Shown: piece by piece, positions 1 to 6,180 of the stretch | Numbering within the stretch: the first letter of the stretch is position 1 | Layout of the letters: every line of letters begins with the position of its first letter | NCBI GenBank assembly: GCA_030429935.1 | Contig: JAUIGH010000005.1 | Span: 1 to 33,905, forward strand | Source of the DNA: a bacterium | GTDB taxonomy: Bacteria > Patescibacteriota > Saccharimonadia > Saccharimonadales > Saccharimonadaceae | Direction: 5' to 3' | Length of the DNA stretch: 33,905 nt | Translations under genes and position numbers: made by a program | The notes under the pieces: generated by a model | The model's database searches: none | Told to the model about the DNA's origin: nothing | The model's input: the letters and a program-made list of their open reading frames with translations, nothing else

Positions 1-1168
1 TCCATGGTGTCGTCGTCCAGGCCAGAAGGTGCATAGCTTTTTCACCCTCTATAAGCTCTTTGACCTTTGTTTCAATCTCATTTATATTTCGGCTCATTAT
101 CTCATCGCGATCAATATTGTCACCTGTCGTATCATCAATGTCCCAATGAACAACGTTATCGCCACTTAGCCATTCTGGCGAATCATCCTCGCCAGTAATG
201 TCCACAATAAGGTCATATTTTTTTATGTCATCTGGTTTTAATTGTGTGCGAGATGCATCACTAATATCAATTTCATAATCTTTTTGCAAAAACTCCTTCG
301 CTCGCCCCTGATGCCCAACTTGGAATGCTTTCATAGCCTCACTATATGTTTTTGCATCTGGATGAATAGTGTCTACGGCCACGCCTGCAGATTCAGCATT
401 GTTTGAATTAGTAAATTGATTGTAAAGAGCTTTTGCTATTTGTGAACGATTTATGTTGGCATAGCATACGAATAAGACTTTCGCACCTTTCTTTAATGGT
501 TCGCGAGTGTTCTCATTACTTTTTAACTTAAACTTTACATACACACTCGGCTCGGTCACATCCTGATACGCGCCGGCGTCCATGGTGACTTCGGCCTTGC
601 TGAGCGGCGTGCCGTCGAGCGTACAGTACATCAGGACTTTTTCGCCCTCGTAGATTTTGCCTTTTTCATATAGTTCTTTGAACGCCCACCAAATCGATTC
701 CATGTAGTCTTTGTCCATGGTCTTGTACGCACCCTGGAAATCCACCCAGCGTCCGATGCGATCGACTGTATCTTCCCAGGCGCTGCTGGTTTCGAGCATA
801 TTCTCGCGCGTAGCGTTGATGTATTTTTCGATACCGTAATCGATGACTTCTTGGCGACTGTGGATACCGAGTTTTTTCTCGGTAAATCGCTCGGCTGGTA
901 ATCCATGCGCGTCCCAGCCCCACACGCGCTCAACGCGCTTGCCTTTCATCGTCTGATACCGCGGCACAGCGTCTTTGACGATACTACTCAGCAGCGTACC
1001 GTGGTGCGGCACACCACTGATAAACGGCGGCCCGTCATAAAACACATAGCCGTTGTCTTTTGGTCGCTGTTCAACCGATTTCTCAAATGTCTTATCCTGC
1101 TTCCAGCGCTGCACCCAATCTTTTTCATACTCCAGCGCTCGCCTGCGTGTACCGTGTTTGAATTTCAT
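1..1168 (-). CDS. ileS: Isoleucyl-tRNA synthetase (5' part) with an inserted LMW-phosphatase/ArsC-like domain
   Basis: Isoleucyl-tRNA synthetase charges tRNA-Ile in the cytoplasm. The first 389 residues are present and the frame stays open to the window edge. Visible class Ia landmarks are GPPFISGVPHHGT (the HIGH region, residues about 48-60), a WGWDAHGLPAE block, and AWTTTPW at 383-389, which opens the CP1 editing domain. The wording resembles the archaeal/eukaryotic and CPR type of IleS. The fourth HIGH position is Thr rather than His. Between YVKFKL (210-215) and LLAWTTTPW, where this family normally has a short linker, there are about 150 extra residues. They read as an LMW tyrosine phosphatase/arsenate reductase fold: KVLFVCYANINRS (230-242), a YDLIVDITG strand, WDIDD with a possible acid Asp, and a C-terminal helix. 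The ATG at 1168 overlaps the upstream stop as ATGA. Identity is certain; function of the insert is not. Confidence 0.95.
   Translation of the reverse strand, partial: MKFKHGTRRRALEYEKDWVQRWKQDKTFEKSVEQRPKDNGYVFYDGPPFISGVPHHGTLLSSIVKDAVPRYQTMKGKRVERVWGWDAHGLPAERFTEKKLGIHSRQEVIDYGIEKYINATRENMLETSSAWEDTVDRIGRWVDFQGAYKTMDKDYMESIWWAFKELYEKGKIYEGEKVLMYCTLDGTPLSKAEVTMDAGAYQDVTEPSVYVKFKLKSNENTREPLKKGAKVLFVCYANINRSQIAKALYNQFTNSNNAESAGVAVDTIHPDAKTYSEAMKAFQVGHQGRAKEFLQKDYEIDISDASRTQLKPDDIKKYDLIVDITGEDDSPEWLSGDNVVHWDIDDTTGDNIDRDEIMSRNINEIETKVKELIEGEKAMHLLAWTTTPW
32..493 (-). other. LMW-PTP/ArsC-like domain inserted in IleS
   Basis: This sub-gene segment encodes about IleS residues 226-379. It begins with a hydrophobic strand and a phosphate-binding loop of the C-x5-R-S form: C235 and R241 in VCYANINRS, where the family usually has CxGNICRS. 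It continues with ESAGV, a YDLIVDITG strand, and WDIDDTTG, where LMW-PTP and ArsC have an Asp-Pro motif. It ends with a helix (NEIETKVKELIE) like the ArsC C-terminal helix. No second or third cysteine exists, so a redox arsenate-reductase cycle is unlikely. The catalytic Cys, Arg and a candidate Asp are kept. The DNA is visibly more A/T-rich than the flanking ileS sequence, which suggests later acquisition. Confidence 0.85.
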
Positions 1169-1767
1169 GATTTTTCTCCTGTAATTATCGTTAGTAGTTC
1201 GGGGAACGCATCTGTCTGCAGGTCATGATAGCTAAAATGGCCTTTACCATCATACTGATGGTGCTGTACGTCGCGCACTGACTCCAAAATCTGCTTGGTT
1301 GATTGCTGCACATCGCTATCGTCATCACTCGAAACTAATAAATGGATCTCGTTTGCGCGACTTGAAAGTTCCGGATCAATATCAAAATCAAACATGTCCG
1401 TAGTCTGTTCACGAGCAGGGTCTAACCATGGAGCGACCAAAATGACTTTACCTACGCGAATTTCTGGATTTTCGCTCAAATAGCGAACCAAAAATCCAGC
1501 TCCACAACTATAACCGACGAGAATCATTTGCTCATTGAGTGGCAGATACCGCTCGAGCTCGATGAGCCATTTCTCATACGTAGGCTTGTATGCTTCATAA
1601 ACTTCTGGAGTGTGTGCCTCCCAGCCTTCGATCAATAGTTGCTTTTGCAGCCATGGTAGCCAGTGCGAGTTGCTGAGACTCGGAAATTCAGGCGAGCGAT
1701 ATTCGTTTTCATAACATGTGCCATGAAGTATGATCGCTCGCTGCCGAGCGTGGTGTTTGAATTTCAT
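1165..1767 (-). CDS. RBBP9/YdeN-type serine hydrolase
   Basis: A 200-residue alpha/beta hydrolase of the RBBP9/YdeN kind; substrate unknown. It has AIILHGT near the N-terminus, the nucleophile elbow GYSCGAG (Ser in G-x-S-x-G), an acidic SSDDDSD segment where the family has its Asp, and GKGHFSYHD carrying the probable catalytic His. A good ribosome site (AGGAGG, 4 bases before ATG) and an ATGA overlap with the preceding gene fix the start. The first five residues, MKFKH, and the 15 bases encoding them are identical to the start of the next gene, ileS. They lie in front of the usual family start (strand AIILHG), so the hydrolase may have acquired the 5' end of ileS when it entered the operon. 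No signal peptide is seen. Confidence 0.85.
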   Translation of the reverse strand: MKFKHHARQRAIILHGTCYENEYRSPEFPSLSNSHWLPWLQKQLLIEGWEAHTPEVYEAYKPTYEKWLIELERYLPLNEQMILVGYSCGAGFLVRYLSENPEIRVGKVILVAPWLDPAREQTTDMFDFDIDPELSSRANEIHLLVSSDDDSDVQQSTKQILESVRDVQHHQYDGKGHFSYHDLQTDAFPELLTIITGEKS

Positions 1768-2312
1768 AGTTCCTCCTCTATTTGGTATTTCCAGCCCGGC
1801 TTCCAGGCACCAGTTTTACGCCAGTTTTCATTGATCGCTTGCTGCCATGTTTTGCCCCGTAGCAAGACTTCGAGCGCTAACTGCGGCGCTTCGTGTGCAA
1901 CAATCGCAATATGCTTGCCCGAATAATTTACTCGCAACATGTCCAAAAAATCTCTCATACGCGCTTCGACATCTTCGTAGCTTTCGCCATCTGGAAATGG
2001 CTCGCTGACAAAGTCGGCCATCGTCTCCTTGAACATATGTTTTTTGCCATTGTATTCACCGTAATTCGCTTCCCGCAAGCGCTTATCAATCACAATTTCA
2101 TGTGTATTTCCAAACCCAAGCCGTGCCGAATCAATCGCCCGACCGAGGTCAGAGCAAAACACAATCTCGAAGCTATTGTCGCTGATCTGGTTTGGCAATT
2201 CCGCGGCTTGCTGCGCACCTAGCTCGGACAATTCGCCAGGCAACCAGCCGGTCGCTCGCTTGGTTTCATTATCGCTCGTCGTACCGTGGACAAAATAGGT
2301 GATTTGTATCAT
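1764..2312 (-). CDS. Histidine phosphatase superfamily protein (variant RHG motif)
   Basis: A 182-residue protein of the phosphoglycerate-mutase-like histidine phosphatase superfamily. The first motif reads FVHGTTSDNE, so the phospho-acceptor His is present but the Arg of the usual RHG is Val. SDLGRAIDSA matches the usual SxLxRAxxTA stretch, and IVAHEAPQLAL supplies the second His. An upstream in-frame ATG at 2327 exists, but the one at 2312 has a clear GGAG site seven bases before it and forms an ATGA overlap with the preceding gene, so 2312 is preferred. The loss of the first Arg suggests altered phosphate binding or an unusual subfamily. The substrate cannot be told from sequence. Confidence 0.85.
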   Translation of the reverse strand: MIQITYFVHGTTSDNETKRATGWLPGELSELGAQQAAELPNQISDNSFEIVFCSDLGRAIDSARLGFGNTHEIVIDKRLREANYGEYNGKKHMFKETMADFVSEPFPDGESYEDVEARMRDFLDMLRVNYSGKHIAIVAHEAPQLALEVLLRGKTWQQAINENWRKTGAWKPGWKYQIEEEL

Positions 2313-2728
2313 TTTGTCTCCTTCCAAAACACTCGATACTCGCTCGCTTCGTGATAACCCAACTCGCGATACCGATTTAGTAGTTGATCATTGCTCGGAT
2401 TTGTGTACACGATAATGTCTTCGTGACCTCGGTCTTGAGCGATATTTCGTGCTGCAGCGTCGAGCTCGGCAGCCGCTTGCTCGGCCTGCCCGTTAGACGG
2501 ATCGACACAAAATCGTAGCAACCAGCAGCTGTGTGGATTGTCCATTATCATCACCGTGCCAACGACGACGTTGTCAATTTCGCACACTAACAGATCACCA
2601 GCTTTGGTTGTCGCTTCAAGTTTCTCGGCGGTATCGCGTGACGGATCGTATTTGCCACCGTATGACGCACTGTTTTTGTACAGAGTAACCACCTGCTCAA
2701 AATCTCGGTTTTCGTAGTTACGAATCAT
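2309..2728 (-). CDS. GNAT-family N-acetyltransferase
   Basis: A 139-residue single-domain GNAT protein. It starts with the typical IRNYENRDFEQVVTLY beta-alpha unit. It has a central strand pair (LLVCEIDNVVVGTVMIMD), a strand followed by an acetyl-CoA-loop region at LLRFCVDPSNGQ, and ends with the common LLNRYRELGYHE motif. It should transfer an acetyl group from acetyl-CoA to an amine; the acceptor is unknown. ATGA overlaps bind it to the genes on both sides, so it is translated as part of the T-box-controlled ileS chain. Confidence 0.85.
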   Translation of the reverse strand: MIRNYENRDFEQVVTLYKNSASYGGKYDPSRDTAEKLEATTKAGDLLVCEIDNVVVGTVMIMDNPHSCWLLRFCVDPSNGQAEQAAAELDAAARNIAQDRGHEDIIVYTNPSNDQLLNRYRELGYHEASEYRVFWKETK

Positions 2729-3072
2729 GCCTTTGACTCCTCGTGATGCTTGGCTGGATCAAACGCTGGGCCGCAGCTGACGATCATATCGAACTCGCCG
2801 CCCCAGCGAAATCGCTCTAGCGGCGACAGATACATGACGTCGCCCTCGGCCAATTCTCGTCGCTGTTCACCGCGCACCTCGAGCCACCCGGTGCCGCTGA
2901 TGATGACGGCCATCTCGTGCGCTTCTTCGTTGTACGCCCAAGCCCGCGCCGGATACTCGCCACGAATCGATATCTTCGCCACATCCACTTGATCGCTAGT
3001 GGCGTACGAGCGTCCGTAACAGACATCGCTGTTGCGGAATTCTTCGCCCTCGGTGTCGCGCCAGTATCTCAT
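2725..3072 (-). CDS. Small cupin-domain protein
   Basis: A 115-residue single cupin barrel. A start at 3159 is possible in frame, but the Met at 3072 makes an ATGA overlap with the upstream GNAT gene, has a G-rich ribosome site, and begins where the fold begins (MRYWRDTEGEEFRNSDV). Core features are EEAHEMAVIISGTGWLEV, then RRELAEGDVMYLSP and a last strand with FDMIVSCGPAF. Only part of the classical metal-binding His/Glu set is evident, so it may be a binding protein or a metal enzyme such as an isomerase or dioxygenase. The sequence does not decide this. Confidence 0.75.
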   Translation of the reverse strand: MRYWRDTEGEEFRNSDVCYGRSYATSDQVDVAKISIRGEYPARAWAYNEEAHEMAVIISGTGWLEVRGEQRRELAEGDVMYLSPLERFRWGGEFDMIVSCGPAFDPAKHHEESKA

Positions 3073-3614
3073 CGATCCGCCCCCCGCACCATCTTGACGA
3101 TTCGCATCGGGGTTTCTTTGTACGACTTTTCGCTGCCTGGTACGACTCGAAATCCGCATTTTTCATAGAATTTTCTCGCCCTGGCATTGTGAGCGGCGAC
3201 CCACAGAAACTGTTCGTTCTCACGGCCCAGCCAATCGATGGCCGGTTCTGCTAGCTTCATCGCTAGCCCGCTGCCGTAATCTGCTTTGTCGATGTATAGT
3301 CCGCATATCTCAGGCGCCTCGTCACGCCTGGCATCGACAAAGCCGGCGATCCGACCAGTTTCATCCGTGGCGATTCGTAAGTAGTAATCAGGATTTTCAG
3401 AGGCTTCTCGGATGAGCGTTTCTCGAAACTCCACGCCTTTTGGCGACAGCATGCCGTTTGCCATATACTCTTCGACCCATTCTCGCGAGATGTCGGCCGC
3501 CTCGTCAGGGTATGCATCGAGCCATGATTGGCGGTGCATGGCGATCAATCCATCGCGATCATCGACGGTTGGCTGCTTGACGGTGTACGTATGAACCACG
3601 CCTGCTCCAAACAA
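3069..3614 (-). CDS. GNAT-family N-acetyltransferase, first gene of the ileS operon
   Basis: A 181-residue GNAT protein and the first gene after the T-box leader. The fold is clear: a helix with MHRQSWLDAYPDE, a strand pair at YYLRIATDETGRIAGFVDAR, ICGLYIDKADYGSGLAMKL (the acetyl-CoA loop; canonical Q/RxxGxG/A is replaced by DYGSGLA), and the C-terminal HNARARKFYEKCGF motif. The start is uncertain. A TTG at 3614 lies about five bases after AGGAAGGG, while a GTG at 3599 follows GGAG with five bases between. If the TTG is used, AGGAAGGG is the site sequestered by the leader. The end overlaps the cupin gene as ATGA. Confidence 0.85.
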   Translation of the reverse strand: MFGAGVVHTYTVKQPTVDDRDGLIAMHRQSWLDAYPDEAADISREWVEEYMANGMLSPKGVEFRETLIREASENPDYYLRIATDETGRIAGFVDARRDEAPEICGLYIDKADYGSGLAMKLAEPAIDWLGRENEQFLWVAAHNARARKFYEKCGFRVVPGSEKSYKETPMRIVKMVRGADR

Positions 3615-3617
3615 AAA

Positions 3618-3839
3618 TCCCTTCCTAGCTACTGGAATCCGCCTAGGGCTAGAGCGGACGGTACCATCCAGTTTCTAAGAAGAGATTCTTAGCACTTCAT
3701 TTATCTTTTACGCAGATTCACGGGAGATTCTACTGGGGCATACACCTGTTCTTTCTCCGACTCGTGGGTGATAGCCACTCATACGTCGTATACGCAGTAT
3801 ACTCCTCTGTTAGCTCCATCGTCAACTGGTGACGATATT
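3618..3839 (-). promoter_or_regulatory. T-box riboswitch (tRNA-Ile sensing), probably translational
   Basis: The leader of the ileS operon contains a textbook T-box antisequestrator at 3631-3672. Read on the minus strand, ACTGGA pairs with TCCAGT, then comes a 7-base bulge TGGTACC, then GTCCGC pairs with GCGGAT, with nothing unpaired opposite the bulge. The bulge contains UGGU, which can pair with the tRNA ACCA end. A perfect 7-bp stem III (CTAAGAA/TTCTTAG) sits just upstream at 3675-3692. Hairpin 3764-3778 (GTGG/CCAC) presents AUC, an Ile codon, in its loop, and a 6-bp hairpin at 3818-3835 lies at the 5' end. Downstream, CCTAG can pair with CTAGG, which overlaps the AGGAAGGG ribosome site. 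There is no stem directly followed by a U-run, so control of translation is more likely than termination, as in actinobacterial ileS leaders. Confidence 0.85.
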
Positions 3840-3845
3840 TGCTTA

Positions 3846-3874
3846 TGTATATTTTATGTGATAAAAGTATTGAC
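3846..3874 (-). promoter_or_regulatory. Promoter of the T-box/ileS operon
   Basis: On the minus strand GTCAAT, 17 bases, then TATACA. The predicted start near 3839 lies just before the first leader hairpin. The -35 box is weak and overlaps the -35 of the divergent surface-protein promoter, so the two could compete. Confidence 0.5.
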
Positions 3875-3898
3875 ATAATCATCATAATTTGATATAGT
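3870..3898 (+). promoter_or_regulatory. Promoter of the LPXTG repeat protein
   Basis: TTGACA, 17 bases, TATAGT. The leader of about 80 bases holds a 6-bp hairpin (GTGTGC/GCACAC). A second hairpin, TAGTAG/CTACTA, places the AGGAG ribosome site in its loop and ends at the A of the start codon. Confidence 0.75.
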
Positions 3899-3983
3899 TG
3901 TAGCCATAAGCCGCGAACGTGTGCGTGGAGCACACCGAAGTACGGCGTATATCAAGTCGTAATTAGTAGAGGAGAGACCTACT

Positions 3984-4679
3984 ATGAAGACCACTCATAT
4001 CGTACTCGGTGCCGTATTGACACTCAGTGCTATAACCGCTGCCGTCGCACCTGCTGCGCAGACAGCCGCAACCAACTCATGTAAAACCAATCCATTCCTG
4101 CGCATCGTCGGTGCTGCCGGCCAAGTCGTAGAAATGGGCGCCAACCACAACTGTTCTGTACAGCCTGTTTGCACGCACGGTGGTGCTCACGCATCATTCT
4201 TGAACATCCGTGGCGCGGCAGGACAAACTGTTCAGATGGGTGCGCAAACTGCCGGATCACACAATGATTGTGATGACACATCTGAGCCTATCGACGATCA
4301 CGACTATTGCGACACCAATGCATACCTCGATATTCGTGGTGCTGCAGGTCAAGTTGTCCAGATGGGTGCTGGCGCCACAGACTGTGACGACGAGGAGCCA
4401 GAAACGCCAGTCGAAGAGCCAGAAACTCCGATTGAGGAGCCAGAAACTCCTGTCGAGGAGCCAGAAACGCCAGTCGAAGAGCCAGATAATCCTGAGACAG
4501 AAACTCCTGTCGAAGAAGAAGCTGACGACGAGACTGAAGTTGAAGTCAAAACAGCCTCGACTGAAAAAGTCACCAAACTGCCAACCACAGGTATCGACTT
4601 CAGCGGTCTGCTGATCGGCCTATCAGGTGCAGTCGCAGCTGGCGCTGTGTACGCGGTGAGCTTCTTGCGACGACAATAG
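3984..4679 (+). CDS. LPXTG surface protein with three Cys-bracketed repeats
   Basis: A 231-residue exported protein of unknown function. It has a signal peptide (MKTTHIVLGAVLTLSAITAA, residues 1-30), three near-identical 16-residue repeats (FLRIVGAAGQVVEMGA, FLNIRGAAGQTVQMGA, YLDIRGAAGQVVQMGA), a Glu/Pro/Thr stalk built on EEPETPV units, then LPTTG, a hydrophobic helix and a RRQ tail. That is the standard sortase cell-wall sorting layout. There are six cysteines after the signal peptide, and each repeat has one before it and one after it, so three disulfide-closed loops are likely. A VKOR oxidase is encoded about 0.9 kb away. The ribosome site is GGAG. No sortase gene is in the window. The repeat does not match a family I recognise. 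Confidence 0.85.
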   Translation: MKTTHIVLGAVLTLSAITAAVAPAAQTAATNSCKTNPFLRIVGAAGQVVEMGANHNCSVQPVCTHGGAHASFLNIRGAAGQTVQMGAQTAGSHNDCDDTSEPIDDHDYCDTNAYLDIRGAAGQVVQMGAGATDCDDEEPETPVEEPETPIEEPETPVEEPETPVEEPDNPETETPVEEEADDETEVEVKTASTEKVTKLPTTGIDFSGLLIGLSGAVAAGAVYAVSFLRRQ

Positions 4680-4708
4680 TCGATCGACCAGGATCACACC
4701 ACACGAAA

Positions 4709-4736
4709 ACCGCTCGTATCAACTCGGGCGGTTTTT
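4709..4736 (+). terminator. Intrinsic terminator after the LPXTG repeat protein
   Basis: An 8-bp stem (ACCGCTCG with CGGGCGGT, one G-U pair), an 8-base loop, then a run of five T. Confidence 0.85.
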
Positions 4737-4747
4737 GACTGTAATCG

Positions 4748-4776
4748 TTGACATACGGTATCATATACTTTATAAT
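4748..4776 (+). promoter_or_regulatory. Perfect consensus promoter of the mini-LPXTG gene
   Basis: TTGACA, exactly 17 bases, TATAAT. This is the only full consensus sigma-70 type promoter noticed in the window and suggests strong expression. Confidence 0.85.
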
Positions 4777-4820
4777 ATACCTATTATCACCGGTGGGATA
4801 ATGCGAGAAAGACTATTGGT

Positions 4821-4994
4821 ATGAACCAAGCCGACACAGACCAGATCTACATCCTCGACGCTGCCTACACCGACGAGCCAGGCATCGCCGCCCTGCCCGA
4901 AACCGGTACAGAAGTGCTAGTGCCCCTGCTGGTGACTCTGGCCCTCGCCTATCTGACATACCTCATCGTGCTACGCTACCAACGCAGCACCTAG
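4821..4994 (+). CDS. 57-residue mini-LPXTG membrane protein
   Basis: A 57-codon frame directly behind the strongest promoter in the window. It encodes about 25 mostly polar/acidic residues, LPETG (26-30), one hydrophobic helix (about 32-50) and a short basic tail (RYQRST). This is a complete C-terminal sorting signal with almost nothing in front of it and no cleavable signal peptide. Sortase cleavage would release or attach a peptide of about 29 residues. The ribosome site is poor (GAGAAAG, about 12 bases before ATG). The DNA is rich in third-position C/G, as expected for coding sequence. It may be a tiny wall-linked peptide, a cap on a sortase-made polymer, or a membrane peptide. The reading frame is convincing; the role is unknown. 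Confidence 0.75.
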   Translation: MNQADTDQIYILDAAYTDEPGIAALPETGTEVLVPLLVTLALAYLTYLIVLRYQRST

Positions 4995-5001
4995 CAGCAC
5001 A

Positions 5002-5505
5002 TCACCACAACCACTTGCGGCGCTTGACGAAATCGTGACTCAGCCACCAGTCGGTGATACTCCATTCGCGTCGGCTGAGCGCAGCCACCCAGATGACCAC
5101 GGCGTAAATCAAATGGTCGTCGATGATCGGGTTGTTTTCCAGTGGCAATAGCGCCGCCCACATCAGTACTAATAGAACTGTCGCGCTAATTGCAGCGATA
5201 CGAAGCCCGATTCCGAGGATGAGCGCTAGGCCGATGCCGAGTAGACCAAACATAAACAGCCAATCCACCCATGCCATGCCAGCCAGACTGGTAAATACGC
5301 TCGCAAACGGGCTGTCGGGGTTTACACCGAACTGCAAAAAACCACTGGTTGGCGAGCCGCCACTGATCCAGGCGTTGCCTGATTCGGTCGCGTAGCCCAG
5401 TCCGAACGTCTTATCTAAAAATGCCCACAAAAATACGAATCCGATCATTATTCGCGCTAGTGCCAACATGTGCCAAGCGTTTTTATAAGTTGGATGTTTT
5501 TTCAT
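5002..5505 (-). CDS. DoxX-family membrane protein
   Basis: A 167-residue integral membrane protein of the DoxX/DoxD-like type with about four hydrophobic helices. The N-terminal helix carries ARIMIGFVFLWAFLDKTFGLG, a common DoxX opening. A region with ISGGSPTSGF follows, then two adjacent helices around GLLGIGLALILGIGLR, and a last helix near DDHLIYAVVIWVAAL. The family is linked to redox or thiol stress functions, but the exact role is unsettled. It is the last gene of the run ftsA-ftsZ-nrdR-Trx-VKOR-DoxX, 45 bases after VKOR, with an AGGGG ribosome site. The placement beside VKOR suggests a membrane redox role. Confidence 0.8.
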   Translation of the reverse strand: MKKHPTYKNAWHMLALARIMIGFVFLWAFLDKTFGLGYATESGNAWISGGSPTSGFLQFGVNPDSPFASVFTSLAGMAWVDWLFMFGLLGIGLALILGIGLRIAAISATVLLVLMWAALLPLENNPIIDDHLIYAVVIWVAALSRREWSITDWWLSHDFVKRRKWLW

Positions 5506-5550
5506 GTAATGCCCCTTTTTTGGTTACTGTCGTTCATCTGGTAATTGAAT

Positions 5551-6180
5551 TTACGAAAACAGTCCTTCACCATATTTGATGATGATGGCAGCGATGACGG
5601 CTATGATCAGCGTCCACATAGCGAGTTTATCGAAATCTTTTTCGATCCAAGTATGAAGCGTTTTCTGGATGCGCTTTGGGAAATACAAATTATTTTCTCG
5701 GATGTTATAGCGCGTGATCGCGAACCAGACTAGCGTCGTGGTCAATGTGACGAGTAGGCACCACGGACAGAGTGCACCGATAATGAAATAGCTCACACCG
5801 AGGAGATATAGCGCAAATAGAAATCCAAGCGTATAAAATATCTGTGCCGTCGCCATGAACCAACGCGGAAACACGATGCCCGCCAAGCCCGCAACTGCCA
5901 CGGTGATGACTACTGGTTCTGCGATCATACCAAGAAAACTATTAGGAAATCCAAACAAATACGCCGACTCGTGCAAGCCCACCGTCGCACAGTTGAGCAC
6001 GATATTCACACTACACGCCAGGACCGCGTCAGGATTACGGGCTAATTCAACCGCTTCGACGCTGAGGACAAACGATGCGATTAAACTGGCGATCGAACCG
6101 ACCAACATGCTACCGAATATCCAGCGATTATCACGCAGCTTCTTGTCGCGGTGGGTAAAAAAATCAATCAATTTACGCAT
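5551..6180 (-). CDS. Vitamin K epoxide reductase (VKOR) family protein
   Basis: A 209-residue membrane oxidase of the VKOR family, which passes electrons from new disulfides in exported proteins to a quinone. It has about five hydrophobic helices. The active-site CPWC is in a helix (GALCPWCLLV), and the loop pair reads CSVNIVLNC near residue 76. Unlike many bacterial VKORs it has no fused thioredoxin domain at the C-terminus; the thioredoxin-like gene is separate and overlaps its start by 8 bases. Likely clients in this window are the Cys-bracketed LPXTG protein and the Cys-containing secreted DUF3152 protease. Confidence 0.9.
   Translation of the reverse strand: MRKLIDFFTHRDKKLRDNRWIFGSMLVGSIASLIASFVLSVEAVELARNPDAVLACSVNIVLNCATVGLHESAYLFGFPNSFLGMIAEPVVITVAVAGLAGIVFPRWFMATAQIFYTLGFLFALYLLGVSYFIIGALCPWCLLVTLTTTLVWFAITRYNIRENNLYFPKRIQKTLHTWIEKDFDKLAMWTLIIAVIAAIIIKYGEGLFS

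Noticed and set aside
230-466. Arsenate reductase activity of the IleS insert
   Set aside because: The fold-like pattern fits, but the extra redox cysteines required by thioredoxin-coupled ArsC are missing.
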